A stretch of 64,000 nucleotides of DNA from Distichodus sexfasciatus (lineage: Eukaryota; Chordata; Actinopteri; Characiformes; Distichodontidae), in the NCBI GenBank assembly GCA_032718565.1, contig JAVGVS010000301.1, positions 316,255 through 380,254 on the forward strand, in the 5' to 3' direction. The translations under genes were made by a program, and so were the position numbers. Of the stretch, positions 12,241-26,869 are shown in pieces. Numbering within the stretch: position 1 is the first letter of the stretch; each line of letters starts with the position of its first letter. The notes below the pieces were generated by a model. It made no database searches. It had not been told where the DNA came from and saw nothing but the letters and a program-made list of their open reading frames with translations.

Positions 12241-15200
12241 GTTTGACGTTGCGTATTTAAGTATGGATCGTCTTTCGAATTTAGACCTTTTTTACTCCCT
12301 CAAAATGTTGAGACTGTCAGGAAGAATTGAATACAGAATATACACAGGTCCTCATTTATGAAACATGAGTATGAACTAAATTTACACATGCGCTAGCTGA
12401 GGACTCTTGTGTAAATTAAGATATGCAGGCGAATTTCTGCTTCCCATCTCATTAAAAATCAAAGTATAGTCAGGCAGCATTTAAACTCATATGCAGGTTC
12501 TTCATATTTGTGAACTCGTTTGCAGTGTTGCTGCATGTATATAATATAATATCAATTTCTGCATATCGTTTTAAGAGACCTCTTGACTGTAGTTGCTCAA
12601 ACCAGGTGTAGTTGCATAGGCGTGACCTTGAGCGCTTGAATAAACCGATGTGAATCCTACTGTGGCCATCATGCAGATTTATTGGCAAAGGGTGATGAAC
12701 GACACAGACCTTTCTCAATTAAGGACAAGCAGATGATTAGAAAACATGAGAAATATGCAACCTATTACAAAGAAAGGTCAATGGGTTTGCAATTAATGTT
12801 CACGCCCTCAGAAACACAAGTTTCCCCTGAACTGTGATCAGTGTTTCTGGACACGAAAACATTTATTACATCAAATTACTTGCTCATAGCAAAGTATTAT
12901 GTATTCGTTTCCTTAAATCTTTCTTGCTACTTTATTGATATTTATAAAATATTTCCTATATCAACTTGATGTAGGTATTACCTTAATTTAGATATTAATT
13001 AAAATATCTGCTTTATTCAGATATTTGTGCTCCAGGAGATGAGAAGTAAAAACATTTCGTGCAGTTAACAGTCCTGCTCGACCAGCGTGATTCAGTGCAT
13101 TGTGGGGGGTTTTCAGAAACAAATAAATCTGCCTGAGTTCTTCCGAGGTGAACCGTGAGTCACAGTTTATCCTCCGGCTCCAGACTTCTGAATGCTCCTT
13201 TGGCACATTTGTTTTTGCCTGGAGGGTTGCGTTTGATAGCAGTCTTGCTTCGTAATTAGGCAAAGCTGAATCTACTTCAGTTGACACACTCTCGCTGGAC
13301 TGATCCAGCAGGTGCTGTCATGTTGCATTGTAACTACTGTTGTAAAAGCAAATTTAAAAAAAATCTGATGAAAGCAAAATAACACCCCAGTGATGATCAT
13401 CCACCCAAATAAGGCCTACACGATGTACGGCAGGTTTAATAATTCAGTACGATTATGAAGTCTTCATGTTTGGTTTGTTTTCAGTGACTCCGAGAAACAT
13501 TCTCCAAAAAGTCTGCATGGACTCTGCTTGCTGTTGCACCTTGAATAAGCCTGCTAAGGTTTAGGCTGCTAATGTTCCCTTCCAGTGTTTGGGTACAGAC
13601 TGCCGCTGGAAGGGACTCTCCACCCCAAGCGTGTTTACTGTGTGAAACAAAGCCCAAATCCACAGGGAGGAATCCTCGTGCGGTCGGCTTTGGCTCTCAC
13701 ACCCTTGCTGTAATCAGGATGGTTTCGTCTGTGAGAAGCCTTAAAGATTGTTCATCGGGAGTGTTGTTTGCCTGCTTTAGATGTTGGGCCCAAAGACTTT
13801 AGGACTACGCAGCCATGCTGAAATATAACGGTAACCCTGAGAACAGTTTCCCCAAAAGCTGGCATTTAACTTGGCACAACATGGGTATATCATGTGAATG
13901 TGGACAAGTCATATGAGGAAACTCTTTTATATACGGATACGAATTGTTTGACTTTACGTTAGTACCACAGATCATTGCGTCTTGTAATGTTTGGATTGGG
14001 CTTATTTAATTATTAAACGCCGGCCGGTGTAAAGGCATTCTTTACATTTCTTTGGTTGTGTGTATTGTGGAAACGCGATCGGTACAGAATGTGAAGTGTT
14101 GGCAGCCTAAAACATGAATTATACCGGCACATTTTTGCTTCTTGTTTTGGGATTACGGTGAGGTAAGCTTTTGTTTTTTTTCCACCCCTGTGGTGCTATT
14201 GAAGACACCCAGTCTCAACCAGGAAATTTGACTGAAGCCATAGCACTCTTTCTGCCAGCTTAATCCATGAAAAAGACTAGGTATTCATGTCTTACAAATG
14301 CTCTTGAGCCCTTAAAAAATCCTTAACTCCCCATTTTTCGTTGCAGTGGTGCAGAAGCAAGCACATTTTCAACCATAATAAGGCTTTTAAATTAACCGGC
14401 CTTGTAAAAGCATTGTCTCTCGCGCAGAGCTGACAGGAGCAGCCATTCCCAGTGCATGTGGATAAGTTTTGTTCGAAGAAGCTCCCTTCATTTCTGCTCT
14501 CCTCTCCTCCCTCTACCTTCTCGCTCTTAGTAAACAGTCTCTAGCAGACTGCGCGACTCGCATTCAGGTAATAAATTTGTGTGTCGGGTCTGCGCGTCAC
14601 AGATTAAGCATGTTTTGTTTGGCCGGGTGATTTATGAGGGCGATGGCGGTACAGTGCACTTGACAGTGAGGAGTCGAGCTTCGGATGACGGCTCTACGGG
14701 GGCAGGCGGGGCAGAGGGGAGAAGAGGGGGGAGCAGGTGTCAGATTTGTATTACAGGATGACTGATCTGTAGCCGCTCCGAGGATGCCCGTCGTAACGCG
14801 CACCTTCGCCATTAATCACGCCCAAGCTCCCGCGCCAGAGCCTCCTGGCCTTCCCTGCTCCTTGGCAGCCTCATGTTGCCAGGAAACTGCGAGAAAGTCC
14901 CCGAAAGACCCTTTACACCTGAACTCTCTCTTTCCCCTGCTCCCCAAAGTCACTGCGATGCACTGTAGTTAAGCTGTTCCCTCCTCACAGGCGAGGGGCA
15001 GAGAAGTAACTGAACAACAGCCTTAGAGAGAAGCCGAAAGCAACCCCGTCTCTGGCCTTTCCCTCAAGACCTCCTTTTCAGACAGCCGTCATGTCGCCAA
15101 AGGCCTGCCAATATATGTCACTCCTCGGAAACGAATGCGAGAGTAAATTAGGCCCGACGAGTTAATCAGCCGTGATGCAGGCCGATCAATGCGGACCTTT

Positions 15201-15879
15201 AAGTTCATATTTCACGCCGGCCCGACAGCACAGGGAACTCTTTCAAAAGGCCCCCTTCTGCCCAACGTAAGCCTCTCCCTCAAATCCGTTCTTCCTTCAG
15301 CCGACGGCCTCCCGGTTTCACAGGATGAAAATAATTCACTCACCCCTCGAACAAACAGCTGCCTCAGCATTGGCTGGCCACGCGAGGAACGCGTAGCTCT
15401 AAACTCAATAAGCCTGACCAACTGCAGTCGCCCCGGGCTGGGTATCCAGGGCTCATGTGGGTGTGCTTTACCGTCGCAGGGCTGCCAGCACTGGCAGAGT
15501 TAAAGCTGTCCCAAGATCTCCTCCAGTGCAGAAATGTCCTTGCAGTTGACATTGAGTGTACTGCAAAAGAAGTGTGCTACTGTTTGACTTTGATATCAGA
15601 TTGGCTTTTTATTTAGTGAGCACGACGCTTGAGCTTTAAAGGAGATGGGCCAAAAGTGTGAAAAATTACTCATTAACCGTCATTAGTGATTCTTTGAACA
15701 GCACATGTTAACGCACATTTCAGTGCCTAAAGTGTTGAAATAAAGAAATATTTATGACATCAAAATTAACAAAATGGTCAAAATACCACCACAATAACAT
15801 CTTATATTTTGTATTTGCAGCATTTTGTATTTTAAACAATTGAAGTAAAATTAAGTCTCTAGGTGGTGTACATAAGGGC
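12241..15879. other. Non-genic stretch
   Basis: The stretch is moderately GC-rich from about 14400 to 15500 with several overlapping open frames on both strands, none with motifs or splice support. No repeats were recognised. Confidence 0.45.
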
Positions 15880-15977
15880 GCTCAGGCGCTGTCGGCGTGT
15901 CTGCACTGAAGCAGCACCCAATCGAACCCACGACCTTCTCGCTGTGAGGCAGCAGCACTAACCACTGCGTCACCGTG
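15880..15977 (-). mobile_element. DANA-like tRNA SINE head fragment
   Basis: The minus strand reads CACGGTGACGCAGTGGTTAG then CTGCCTCACAGCGAGAAGGT and a B-box-like GGGTTCGAT. This resembles the tRNA-derived head of fish DANA/HE1-type SINEs (recalled, not searched). The same terminal segment ends the repeat at 30778-31056. Confidence 0.6.
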
Positions 15978-16149
15978 TAACCCTCCACACAGGATAATGG
16001 CGGGGGGTCAGCAGGGGAAAGGCCCAAATGACGAAGGAACGCTGAAAGAACTAGAGAATTGATAGATTGGAGCAGATACGGATTAGCTGCACGTTCTCAT
16101 GCATTCGCTTATCATTTGGACTTCTTTACAACAGGTTAAACACGCTCTT

Positions 16150-16182
16150 CATTCATTCATTCATTATCCGAACCGCTTATTT
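16150..16182. repeat. Fragment of the ATTCATTC... teleost repeat
   Basis: ATTCATTCATTCATTATCCG followed by AACCGCTTA matches the opening module of the repeat at 30778. Only this module remains, less than 200 bp from the DANA-like fragment at 15880, so both may be remnants of one insertion. Confidence 0.45.
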
Positions 16183-19100
16183 TACAGTTAATGACAACAC
16201 AAAATAGGTAAACTTACCTAATGCCTAATGCCACAGGCTGCGTTTTAGTCCCGCCCTGAATAACCTACCGTGAAAAGACGTAAAAAAACTGTTGAACTGC
16301 ATAACTCCACATCATAACAGTTCAGTTTTCCACTTCTTTTCAGACAGTTTTCTGACACATTTCACATGTTTCCAAACCAAGGGCAGTTTTCACCTTACTG
16401 CTGACCAATTTTTTCTTCATTTTTTTTTTTTGTAATATGACATGATAACAGCTAAACAAACTTGTGCCATTTCTTTATCCTGTTTCATAAATATCCTGAG
16501 ATGATTTGCACAGTGCTGGAGTATGTAAATGAATACAATTTATTTTAAATATAACATTTCATTTATATTTAATTCATACAGAACCAGCAATTTTACTGTT
16601 AAGGTTTTTTTTTAAAAACCTCCAAATTTTATGCAGCTTTAAGATTAACATGACTTTAATAAATATTCAACCAGCTGTGCCCAAACTTTGGACTGATTTG
16701 GACCAGTTTTTCCACCATAACACTGTTCAGTGACTATGTGAAAGAGATCTGTAATTTTAACTCACCTAGCTAAGTATAACACCTGTCAACAACATTTTGG
16801 CATTCTTTTCTTCAGGTTTTCTTGAAGTGTAGCAATTTATCGTAATCTTAATAAAGTGTGTGAAATACATTTTATCTAAAAAGTTCACTCAAGGTCCGCC
16901 TTTTTCTTACGGCTTCCTTCCCAGCCACTTACAATCGATCTGCCCTCGGCTTGGTCTGCTCTGGGAAGGACATTATTTGATGACAATCCCGAAGTGGATA
17001 AGAACCCTTCAGCTCTTTTTACAAAAGAGCCCAAATTGTCACAGATCTGTCTAAAATAGTCGAACCTTGAAAGTGGCCGTGGTCACCCAAGGTCTGGTTC
17101 TATTGTGCCCGCTCGCTTTTGTTCATCCCATCCGCACGGGTACTGACGGAACAATGGGGACAGCGTGACGGCGACTACACGCTGACAGGCTGTAGAGTGA
17201 GCAAGGCCCAGGTCCGGGGCCGAAAGCGGAGGGGTGCGGAAGGCTAGTGCGATGACAGGCCAAGTTGAATGTGAGCAGGAAGGAAGTGTCCCACAATAGC
17301 AGGAAGCTCATTATCTACACAGGTGAAAGCTGAGGCTGGCTCCCGTCAACGCAAAACAAGCGCTCGCCGAGCACTCGTAGGCGACTGAGTTTCTAGTGGA
17401 TAAACTTTTAAATCTCCTTTTTTTTTCTCTCAGAAAAATGAAGCCACTTCATCCCCATACGGAAGCGGCGGCTTGCAGCAAACATACGAATGGCTCGAAT
17501 GTAAAATAGTCTGATCAGAGCGGTGCGGACGGAAGAACAACAATCTGTGCAAACAGGGCCGGGGAACACAGTGGCGTTCTTTCACTGCGGAGGGTCGCTT
17601 GTGTGAAGTGCATAATTGCAGGCGCTGTTGAACATATATCGCATTTAATATACCGTTGCGGTTTGTTTGCCGAAGAGCCCCGAGCAAACACATTTTATGC
17701 GCGCGTGAGTAAATATTTGCAGCGCTATATCGAACTGAGAAACTAAATTAGGCCTATCAGTGAGGGCAAATAGGGTCTTGGCTAAACCGCCGGCATCGCT
17801 TGGCATGCGGCCGTCCCGCACAAGGATGGGCCCTTCACTGCCGAGATTTAGAAGTGTATGTACAAATGTATGCACACACGCATACACCGAGCATGCATCA
17901 ACAGCTTTAACAAATCGCCCGTTCTTTGCCATCTCCTTAATTCATACGTGCAGTCTTTATCACACTCCAGCCGTTTCTAAACCGTTTCCCCGTCTGACTC
18001 CAGGCATCCCTAAACAGATTTAGGATCAGCGGGAATGCGCTAGTGGTGATGAAAAGGACTTAAATTTCTCCTTAAAAAATGGAAATGCCATGGCTGAAGA
18101 GCGGCGAGTACACAATGCAAGTATCAAAAACGCATCTCCTTTTCTTCGCTCTCTCTTCCTCGGGGATTTTAGACGCGAATGAGAAACAGGATTGACACAC
18201 AGACCAGTAAGAGACAGGGGCCGGGTCGCCGCGGCCCTAAACACAATAACCTCCAGCAGCGGGGACGTCACGCGTTTATGTGATTCAATTTTACATTAGA
18301 AAGGAAATAATATCGAGCCAAATGCGGTGTTATATTTTCCACAAACGAGGCTTTGAATTTCGGAATAAAGCAACCCCAATCTTTGCTTTTTCACATCTCG
18401 ACAAAAATGTTTCATTTTTTCCGGTGGGGGCATATATTATTTGATAAATGTGACGGATGTGTAACCGTGAAAGAGTAACTGATGTGGACAAATCAGCTCT
18501 CCAAATGTTTTTGAAGATTTTAAATTTTAATAATTTTACAACCAAAGTAAGCATCATTATATCATATCAGAGACACACCTGAACATTGGGGATTTCCTTG
18601 CTTTTAACCCAGCCCTTGACCTCACTCTTCCATTTGTGCAAAGCACGTCTGGTAAATCGGTACACGGCAGGTCTCTGCAACGTGCTCTGTTTTTAGGCTT
18701 TTGTTGCGTTACATGAGCGCACCTTATTCTATCTAACTGACCTGTAACCTTGCTCTGAGGCAGATACTGTCCGTCGGTTTCTATCTGTGCGGGGTCACGG
18801 TAACGCAAGAAAATGTGCTGCTTTGCCTTCCTGCACTGCGCGCGCCGGAGCATTGTGCATGCTGATATGTTGGTGACACGGGGGTCATCGGTGCATGCTT
18901 ACAGTAAGGGAGCCTTGTGCTACTTTTGTCCGGAATAAATCTTCAGCATCTGGTGTGGCTGATCCCCCAGGCCTGAAGTATTGCGTCAGTTGGTACATTT
19001 TTAAGTCTGCTATTGTACGCTGGCTGGGATTGTTACCGGGGGCTGTACATAACGAGTCGGCAGGCTGTTCCCGGACCGGCTAGGCTGCGAAGTTTCCACA

Positions 19101-20837
19101 CTTTAAAGCCATTACAGAGGTGCCTACAATATCCTGTATCCGGGCAGAGGAGAGTAGCGGCCTCTGCCAGGATTTCTTTTGGATGGCCACTGCCGATGCC
19201 TGTGTGGGTCAAACATGCCAGGGAAGCAACAGCAGCAAGGGGGTGTTGGGCACAGCAGAAGAAAAAAAAAATCTTGTCAGCTCCCTCAATTCAGCAACAC
19301 CTCACCTTTGGGAACGCACCACTGTGAGCAATGGCTCTATAGACTGTAGGCTGAACTTTAGCTTTCTCCTCCGGCCCGGGGAATTAAAAACAGACTGACG
19401 CTCGGTTGTGGCTGTGGCGGTGGCGCAACCCAAACTGTGGCGTGCACTTCAAAGCGTAGCCGAAGTGTTGAAGCAGCTGAACTCGGATTTCGCAGCGCAA
19501 CGTTCCCGCTCTTTTATCTCCCTGGCACGCAGATGATTAAAGATTCAATACGGCAAGGAGACTAATGACTCCACAGGGTGCACGGAGAACTTGGGAGGCA
19601 CGGCTCGGGAAGAGAAAGAGGCCCCTGGAGGATCCGCACGCTGTGCGGGGGTACGCAATAAAATATACAAATTTATTCATCAGAAAAGCTGCCTCGGCTC
19701 TGTGGCTGCAGGTGGCATGCGGGAATCGAAGTGAGAAGGAGGGAGATCAGAGACTTGATTGTTGTAGCTTTTCTTCCATCCTTCTGTGTAAATTGAGCAG
19801 ATCAGGGGGCAGTGGATGGTTTAATGCACAAACCAGCACGTGAGCATCAGGTTAAGATGAAAAAATCCACACCATGCTGACCATAGCGTGACTTTTGCTC
19901 AGAAAAGAAAGTTGGAAAGTTAACAGCTGGTTACCAGCTATGGTATCAAGCTGCAGCAGCCATGTCCTACTGTGAATGTTTCAGGTTTTTTTTCTTCTTT
20001 TCTTCTTTTTTTTATTTGCCAGCCCTGCAGTTTCTCCTGCACATTCACTAGATAAATGGTCCTTGTCCTCTCCCTTGCGAGAGCCACCAGGTGACAGAGT
20101 GACGAATGGAGCTGGCTTGCCCTGCCCAGTGAGCAGAGATTATTGTCACTCACTGTAAGGGGGACGGGATTAATGACCTGCACCTGGTGGCAAAGGCTAA
20201 TCATGGAAGATTAGGAGAAGGAAACCCTGCAGGTATTCAAGACATGTAACGGTGGGGACCTTTTTTTTTTTTTTTTCTTCCGTCTCCAGGTCCACATGGA
20301 TGAGATATTACACAAGACATGAGCAGCGGTGTGGAGCCATCTAATTGGGCAGAATTTAGAACGTGATGAGAATCCTAAGATTCCAGTGTCCAGTAGCCTG
20401 TTTTTAATTAGGAAATCAGGAGATCGTGAAATAGTAAAAAAATATAGAGTGATAAAGAGGCGCTGCTCTCTCTCTTCTCAGGTGTCATACAAAAGGCTTT
20501 GTGCAATCTCTTTTGTGTGTAAAACGGGAGGAAGTGGGTGATATTGCTCCAGGCCTCAGGAGAGTTGCACTGTAGGGAGGGATTAAAGTGTACCATCTCT
20601 CATCTGGTGCATGCAGCTTGGGGATATCCCCCTGTGAATGACCCACTTACCCACCATTTGTCCTCATGAAACCATGCCGAATAGCAGTGTCGGCGCTGGA
20701 ACACAAGTCCAAATTAGCTTCACTTTCTTCAGCCGGTGAAAGAAGTGACTTTGTTAGCGACAACAATGAAACTGGTCACAATAGTTAATGTTGAGGATGA
20801 AGATGCCTAATAAGTATGTTCTTAAGCCAATAGTATG
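16183..20837. other. Non-genic stretch
   Basis: No recognisable exon. GC-richer sections near 17100-18300 and 18560-19700 have scattered CpGs and short frames only. Confidence 0.45.
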
Positions 20838-21112
20838 TCCACTAGAGTTGGAATCAAGACCACCTAAACTGAGACAGAGACAAGACCAGAGTGTGTCGAG
20901 ATCGAAACGAGACCAAGACTCTGAAAGACCGAGACCAAAATTGGGTAATTTTGAGCCGATTTGGGCTCATTTTAGCCTTTCTGGAAGTGAACAACATTTT
21001 TGCGCATGATGGCATTCGATATTAGAGACGCGAGCACTAACGAACGTTTACATCGTAAATAGTGCCTTTTTACGCACTTCAGTTTTTGGTCTCACGTCTC
21101 CCAAAACTACAC
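20838..21112. mobile_element. Degenerate transposon-like repeat (GAGACCAAGAC-rich)
   Basis: TAGAGTTGGAATCAAGACCA, repeated GAGACCAAGAC/CGAGACCAAA motifs, and a right side with TTTTTGGTCTCACGTCTC form an inverted GAGACCAAAA/TTTTGGTCTC arrangement. Many fish DNA transposons have such ends, but I cannot fix boundaries or a target duplication. Confidence 0.35.
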
Positions 21113-21479
21113 TGCAAAAACCTCATAACATAAACCAAAATAACCCATATTAGTTTTCTGCAAGAGGCAAGAGAGGTGGGGTGAACTTTTAAGCGATTTA
21201 AGGGTCATGAACCCTTCAAGATGTTTTTTGGGATGTTAAATAACACTTTGCCTAAGAGTGAAGTGCATAATTTCATTCAAGGCAAAATGTTGATGTTATG
21301 GTCAGTTCAGACAATTTTCCTCTAGTATTAAAAACATCACAGGCTATGAGATGTCGTTCTGACGTCACTCGTACAAAGGCCCATTGTTGAAGCACTTCCT
21401 TCATCTTTCGGTGTCCGTCCATCCTTCTTGTTAATTACGTTCTCCATTCAAAATTTGAAGCATCTTTTAGAGGGCAGGC

Positions 21480-21662
21480 TTTATTTGAACAGGGATTTCA
21501 AGCCACCAAGTAGGAGCAGTGGGCAGCTGACATGGCCAGCCACTGGGGAGCAGTGCCCGGCAATTGTAACTTGCTTTGTGCTACCTTTTACAGATCTAGG
21601 ATTTGAACCGACGACCCTCAGCTCGCAGAGCAGCTTTCTAACCATTACCACTGTCCTTTTTG
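21480..21662 (-). mobile_element. tRNA-derived SINE, minus-strand relative
   Basis: On the minus strand the head reads GTGGTAATGGTTAGAAAGC and the B box GGTTCAAATCC, followed by a body containing CAGCTGCCCACTGCTCCT, which matches GCTGCCCACTGCTCCT of copy 2. It is more diverged than the other copies and lacks the usual tail. Confidence 0.6.
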
Positions 21663-24600
21663 TGGACTGCAAGTAAATGCTTCTGTGATCTCGTGATATT
21701 TTGATCCAAAGAGCTTATCCGCCAAACTGCTGGAACGTCTCGTCCGTCCTACTCTGAACCCGACCTTCCCGCTCACTCCACATTCTCATACTTTCTCATT
21801 GACTTTGACATCGGCCTGAACCTGGAGCGCCGTATCATGGAGCAGGGATCCTTCTGTCAGTGGGTTGCTAACCACAGCTTTGATGTACCACATTGAATTT
21901 CAAAACTTTTTCTCAGCTGCATGTCATCGTGGCTTTGACTGAAGTGTGCAAGACAGCTTGCATCCAATGTAAACGCCGCTTGCCGCCAACACACAGCAAC
22001 CTCAAACACTGGCTGGAACTCAAACGCTGGAGAAAGCCTGCACCGTCAAACAAAAGCCATTTATCATGCACTTTGCACTTCATGAAACAGTGAGACCTCG
22101 AGAGAATAAGCAACTCACTCTCATGCTGTATTTGTCATATGATACTTTGTTTTCATATTAGCAGTTCCTGTAGACAGGGTCTAAAATAGAGAGGCCGGTT
22201 TAAACACACGGGGAGTATTTCTCTGAGCAGGATTTCTCCATTAGTCAAGAAACTTAAGCCAGAGATGAGAATGAGAATGAGCAATAGCAGTGTTCCTTCC
22301 CTATGCACCTACTGGACCAGCGCAGTCGCACATGGAGTTCATAAAAGCAAGTGATTTCTTTGAATTTCATATGGAAAATGACAACCGCTAAACAAATAGT
22401 TCTTCTTAAAAGAATTTCATCCAAGTTTGGTCATGCAAAATCTTGAGATTTCGTAATGTATCAAACAGACGAGGCTTGCACTGAAAAATGGAAAAACATT
22501 GGCAGAATTCATATATTAAATGTCCTTATTTTTCTTTTAAAACCAGCAAATATTTCATCAGATGCAACAGCAGTGGTCCAAGATTTTATTTTTCCTCAAT
22601 ATGATTTTTAACTTCTGATGATTGTATCAACACAGTGTTCAGTGTACAAAGGCATTGTTCTACGCCACATGATTTTTTTTTCCCTTTGAGGGAGATGAGG
22701 ATGAGGATGTAAACAATGGTGCAGGCTTGCGTTCAACCCAGATCATGAGTGGTGGGGATTGGGGATTAGAAAAAAAGAGCTCCGAGTAGGCAGCTAAGGG
22801 AGGATCAGTGCGATTGCATCGAGATGAGGAAAAATGCAGATTGCCTTTTGGAAAGAAAAAGAAATCTTTCTTTGTCATTAACATACCATTTTCCTAGTTG
22901 AGATAGATGGAAAAGGAGAGGGGGGAGTTTCAAACTTTGCCAAAGTTTAATATAAAACTCCACTTTAAGCTTTATTCTGGAGCAATGCACGGAGGATAAA
23001 AAATGAAGTAAGACAGACACAATAAATGTGATATTCTGTTATGTCTCACTGTGATTGTGTTTGTAGTATATGTGTGTAAAACGAAAAAGTGAAAGGAAAT
23101 AAGAAGCACAAGCCCAGCCTTTTGCAACCAGCAGAAGGCATGTAGCGTTTGGCAGTAGTCCCTGTCCCAAGAGCAGCTGTGGCTCCAGTTCCGTATCTTA
23201 AGGTGGCGCCTAGTCGCCCTTCCCCACCTCTCCGTGTTTTCAATCAACCGGACCCATAAATTATTGTCAGCGGTAATCACCGCTGTCCACTCGGGCTCAA
23301 CCGGAGGGGGTTCCTGCCTGTCTCTCCGCATCGACTCAGACTTCCTTCCTGGCATAAGCGAGAGGCCGAGACCTGAGCGGGTGCTGGGGCGTCGTGCTGC
23401 AGACAGCTCCTCGGCACTGAGGTCTCTCCGAGGAGCCTGCGTTAATGAAAATGATTAACCTATCTGCACGGCTGCAAGATGACAAAATCAGAGCTAGTTA
23501 CATCAGGGACAGAAACGCTCCCTGTCAAGGGGAACTCAGAATACGGCGTCTCGCCAATCGCTCTGTCCTCGGGCCCCTTGGCTCGACTGTTGCTTTGGCC
23601 TCTGATCCTGAAATGATGAGGGTCGATGATTCCCAGCGTGCCGCTGAAGCAAAAGTATCGCTTGCTGGCGCTGGTGAAAACAGAGGGGTCTCACTCTGCT
23701 TCTTAGTCTAATAACCTCATCTCGCTGAGTTTGGCCAACAGCCCAGGTAATCTCAGCACGGCCTTGTGTTTAGCGTTGGGCTGCGCTACCTCTTGCGCTG
23801 TGCAAACTCCCAGCATGGGAGCGGTAGGCCTACCTCTGGCCAGAGAGAGCTGTCAGGCCCAATCAGAGTGTAAGTAGCTTTCACTTTTGATTAGCCCTAA
23901 TCCTGATCCAGACAGGCAGCAGGATAGGGATCAGACTCAGGTGAGGCATGGGTGGGACAGGGTGAAAGGCATTGCTACACCGACTGGAGTGGAGCAGTAA
24001 GCAGAACGAAACGGCGTTCATTCAGATGGTAAACAGCAGCAACTGTTCTTGTCATTTTCACCTTGTGACAGACCAAATCGAAAAGTCTAGACAAATTACT
24101 TCACTCCTTATGCCTAGATATTTCCTATGTAAGAATTAGGATTAGGGAGTGATTAGATTTAGGTGGCAAGAAACATTCAGACTTGGAGGACTGTCCCAGG
24201 TTAAGAAGAGGTCGTTTTAGGTACTGTGTGGTTTGTGTGGTTACGAGAGTAAAGGTGACACTGCTCTAACAAAGGAAGAATGGGTGAAACCCACTGGTGA
24301 GGCCTGTCTGGGGGGCGAGAGAGTGAGGCAGAAGAGATGGAGCCCGCAGGTTGTTTACAGCTCGCACTAGAGTCAGGGGGGATTCGGTCTGCTGCGCCCC
24401 TGCTGGCATGCGCCTCTCTGTGGGGAAGAGCCTGAGGTGGAGACTGGTAAACATGGCCACCGCAACAGGGACATAACCGTCCCAGCAGACCCGGTGCCAA
24501 CTCCGTCAACCACCTGGTGAAGAAAACGGACAACGACGCTGTTTCTTATGCTTGGCTCTGAGCACTGTTTCCCACTAATGCTAGAAAATCATGGGCAGAC

Positions 24601-26399
24601 GATAGCACGCACAGGATTCAAGATTTTTGTTTTTCAGAAAAATATGCATAAATATGAAAAGAATCCATGTAATGTTTGAGAAATAGAGAGAGAGAGAAAG
24701 GATTCGTTTTGATCAAGCGCTGTACAAGTTTAGCCAGGGGCTTAGTGTAATCCAATATGCAGAGCACTTGCTTCGGCTTCCAAACCTAAACAGCCGATTC
24801 TTCCCTTCCAAGATCGACACTGTGTTTGGCCAAAAGCTGCCAAGTGGTCTGGACAAAACCAGACAGTGCATAGAAAAAGACGAACCCTCGCAATGTGGTC
24901 CACTACAATTAGTTTTTTTAAGTCTGCTTTTCTCCAGCACCAAAATGTGAGGTGCTCCTTAGTAACAAGCTCCTCGTGTTTGGCCGGTGCTATAAAGGCC
25001 CATTGTACAAACGCAGCGGCCAAGATTTCACTCTTTGCCACCTGTGAACCCCATATTGAGGCAACATGTGGTCAGAGACCAGCACCCAGCAGTGTGCACA
25101 GGGTTTTTCCAGGGTTGAGACAGTTACTTACAAGGATGCTAAACACTGAGCCACAGAAAACATTTGCTGCTATGTCCACTTTCTGTGTAAAACTTGCATT
25201 TCCTCAAGTTTCACATTCAGCTCTCTCCACAGGGAGAGGATTCCCACCCACACTTGTATGATATAAAAAGAACATAGGTGCTACTGTGGGAATAAAAAAA
25301 GCGTGATAGGTCGACGTCAAACTTCCCAGAAAGAATTTAAGAGGAAGGTCAGGAAGCAAGGAACACAACTTTTACCAGCCGTCCTCCGCCGGGCAAACGT
25401 TTCTTACCCAGATCGCATCACTCTCTTGTTGAGAAGAGGAGGACGTTTGCCCACGGCTATGTTCCAGAGGATGTCAGCATCGGCCAAAATCTCACCAGTC
25501 CTCTCCCATATGCATCCTGTAGGATCCATCTGCCATTGATATTGCCTCTTTTTCCTTTTTCTTCTTGCCGTTACAAATCGGCTTATATACTATCCAGGTT
25601 TAATTGATGTACTCTATCAGGACCAATGGCAGAATGGTTCCTATTTCCTTTTTGGATTCGTATGAAGGAGTGAGGAGGAGTGTGCAGTTCTTTAGTCAGA
25701 TGAAAAATGGCACTTCCATATGTTTTCCTGAACATCTGCACTTTCTCTGCTTGTTTATGGCCCTCATTATAGTTTTTCTGTACAATTAGGCGTCTAAAAC
25801 TATTGTTCAGGATCCACGTGCCATATGCGAGTTCAGCCAGGAGGAGAGAGGAGAACCAAAAGAGATGAGAGGTAGGGAAGAGAATATGAGATAGGAGAGG
25901 ATCTCCATCAGCAGACATTTAAAACCAGAAACAAGGAGACTCCACAAAGGACACAACAGGGAGGACATGGTAGAGGGCATCAACTGCAGTACGGCGCGTC
26001 CGTATTACTGCATGCGCAGGATGAGTGGCCCTTCAGGTGAGCGCAGGTTGTCAACGGAGACAAACTACAGCTCCTGGGAATGCCCCAGATCTGACAAATC
26101 CTCCCCCGCCATCAGTCACCGCCTCCGGGCTCAGGAAACCGGCCCGCGCCCCGCTCAGGGTCACACCAACCAGCAGCCACAAGCTGTTCATCTCCAGGTG
26201 TTCGTTAATGATCTCCGCCTTGATGCCACACGCGTGCGCTTCCGCGGCGAAGTGCAATACCTCACCACGCTAATTACGAGCGAGAGGACAGGCGGCGTGA
26301 AATTCACTAATCCGCCGCTAAATGTCAAACAGTAAACTGCTGACTCTCCAGGCACTCCTCAGACGCCTCGGCGCACGGAAGGGGCGTCAAGGACCCGCG

Positions 26400-26560
26400 C
26401 TGGTGGCAGCTAATGCAAATGGGAAGCTGCCGAAAAGCCGCGCGCCAGCCACTCTTTAAGGTTCTGGACCGGCGCTAGGGCTGGAATGATGCGGTGGAGG
26501 AAATTACCTGAGAAAACCACTCCTACCATTAGCATATGGAGTTCATTAGCATCCACAGTC
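26400..26560. promoter_or_regulatory. Candidate POU/octamer-site cluster
   Basis: An exact octamer ATGCAAAT lies at 26413-26420, preceded by TA to give a TAATGCAAAT composite. Octamer-variant ATTAGCAT follows at 26528-26535 and 26545-26552. The setting is repeat-free and moderately CpG-containing. Function is inferred. Confidence 0.3.
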
Positions 26561-26869
26561 AAAGAACCATCGGGAAAATGCAGTCCTACTATTTTCTGTC
26601 TGTATTCTTTTACTCATTTCTGTCTCGTTCTGTCCTTCCTTCCTTGTTCCTCTCTCACACCTTTGAACCCACAACGTGGCACGTCCCCCAACTTAAAGCG
26701 ATACATCGTTCGTTTGCAGCATCACATGGGTAACTACCTGAACTGCCTCAGTTCCCATTAAGCAGCTAAGCCATACAGTCAATTATCCAGGCTCAGCAAG
26801 GGAAAGGCCCGTACAAGGCCCTGATAACGATACGCTTTAGCGGCTGTGCAATGACAGGGGAGGAGGAAG

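Noticed and set aside
14400..15560. CpG-containing stretch with many overlapping frames, as a possible gene or island
   Set aside because: No core promoter cluster, no paired splice sites and no recognisable protein; left as non-genic.
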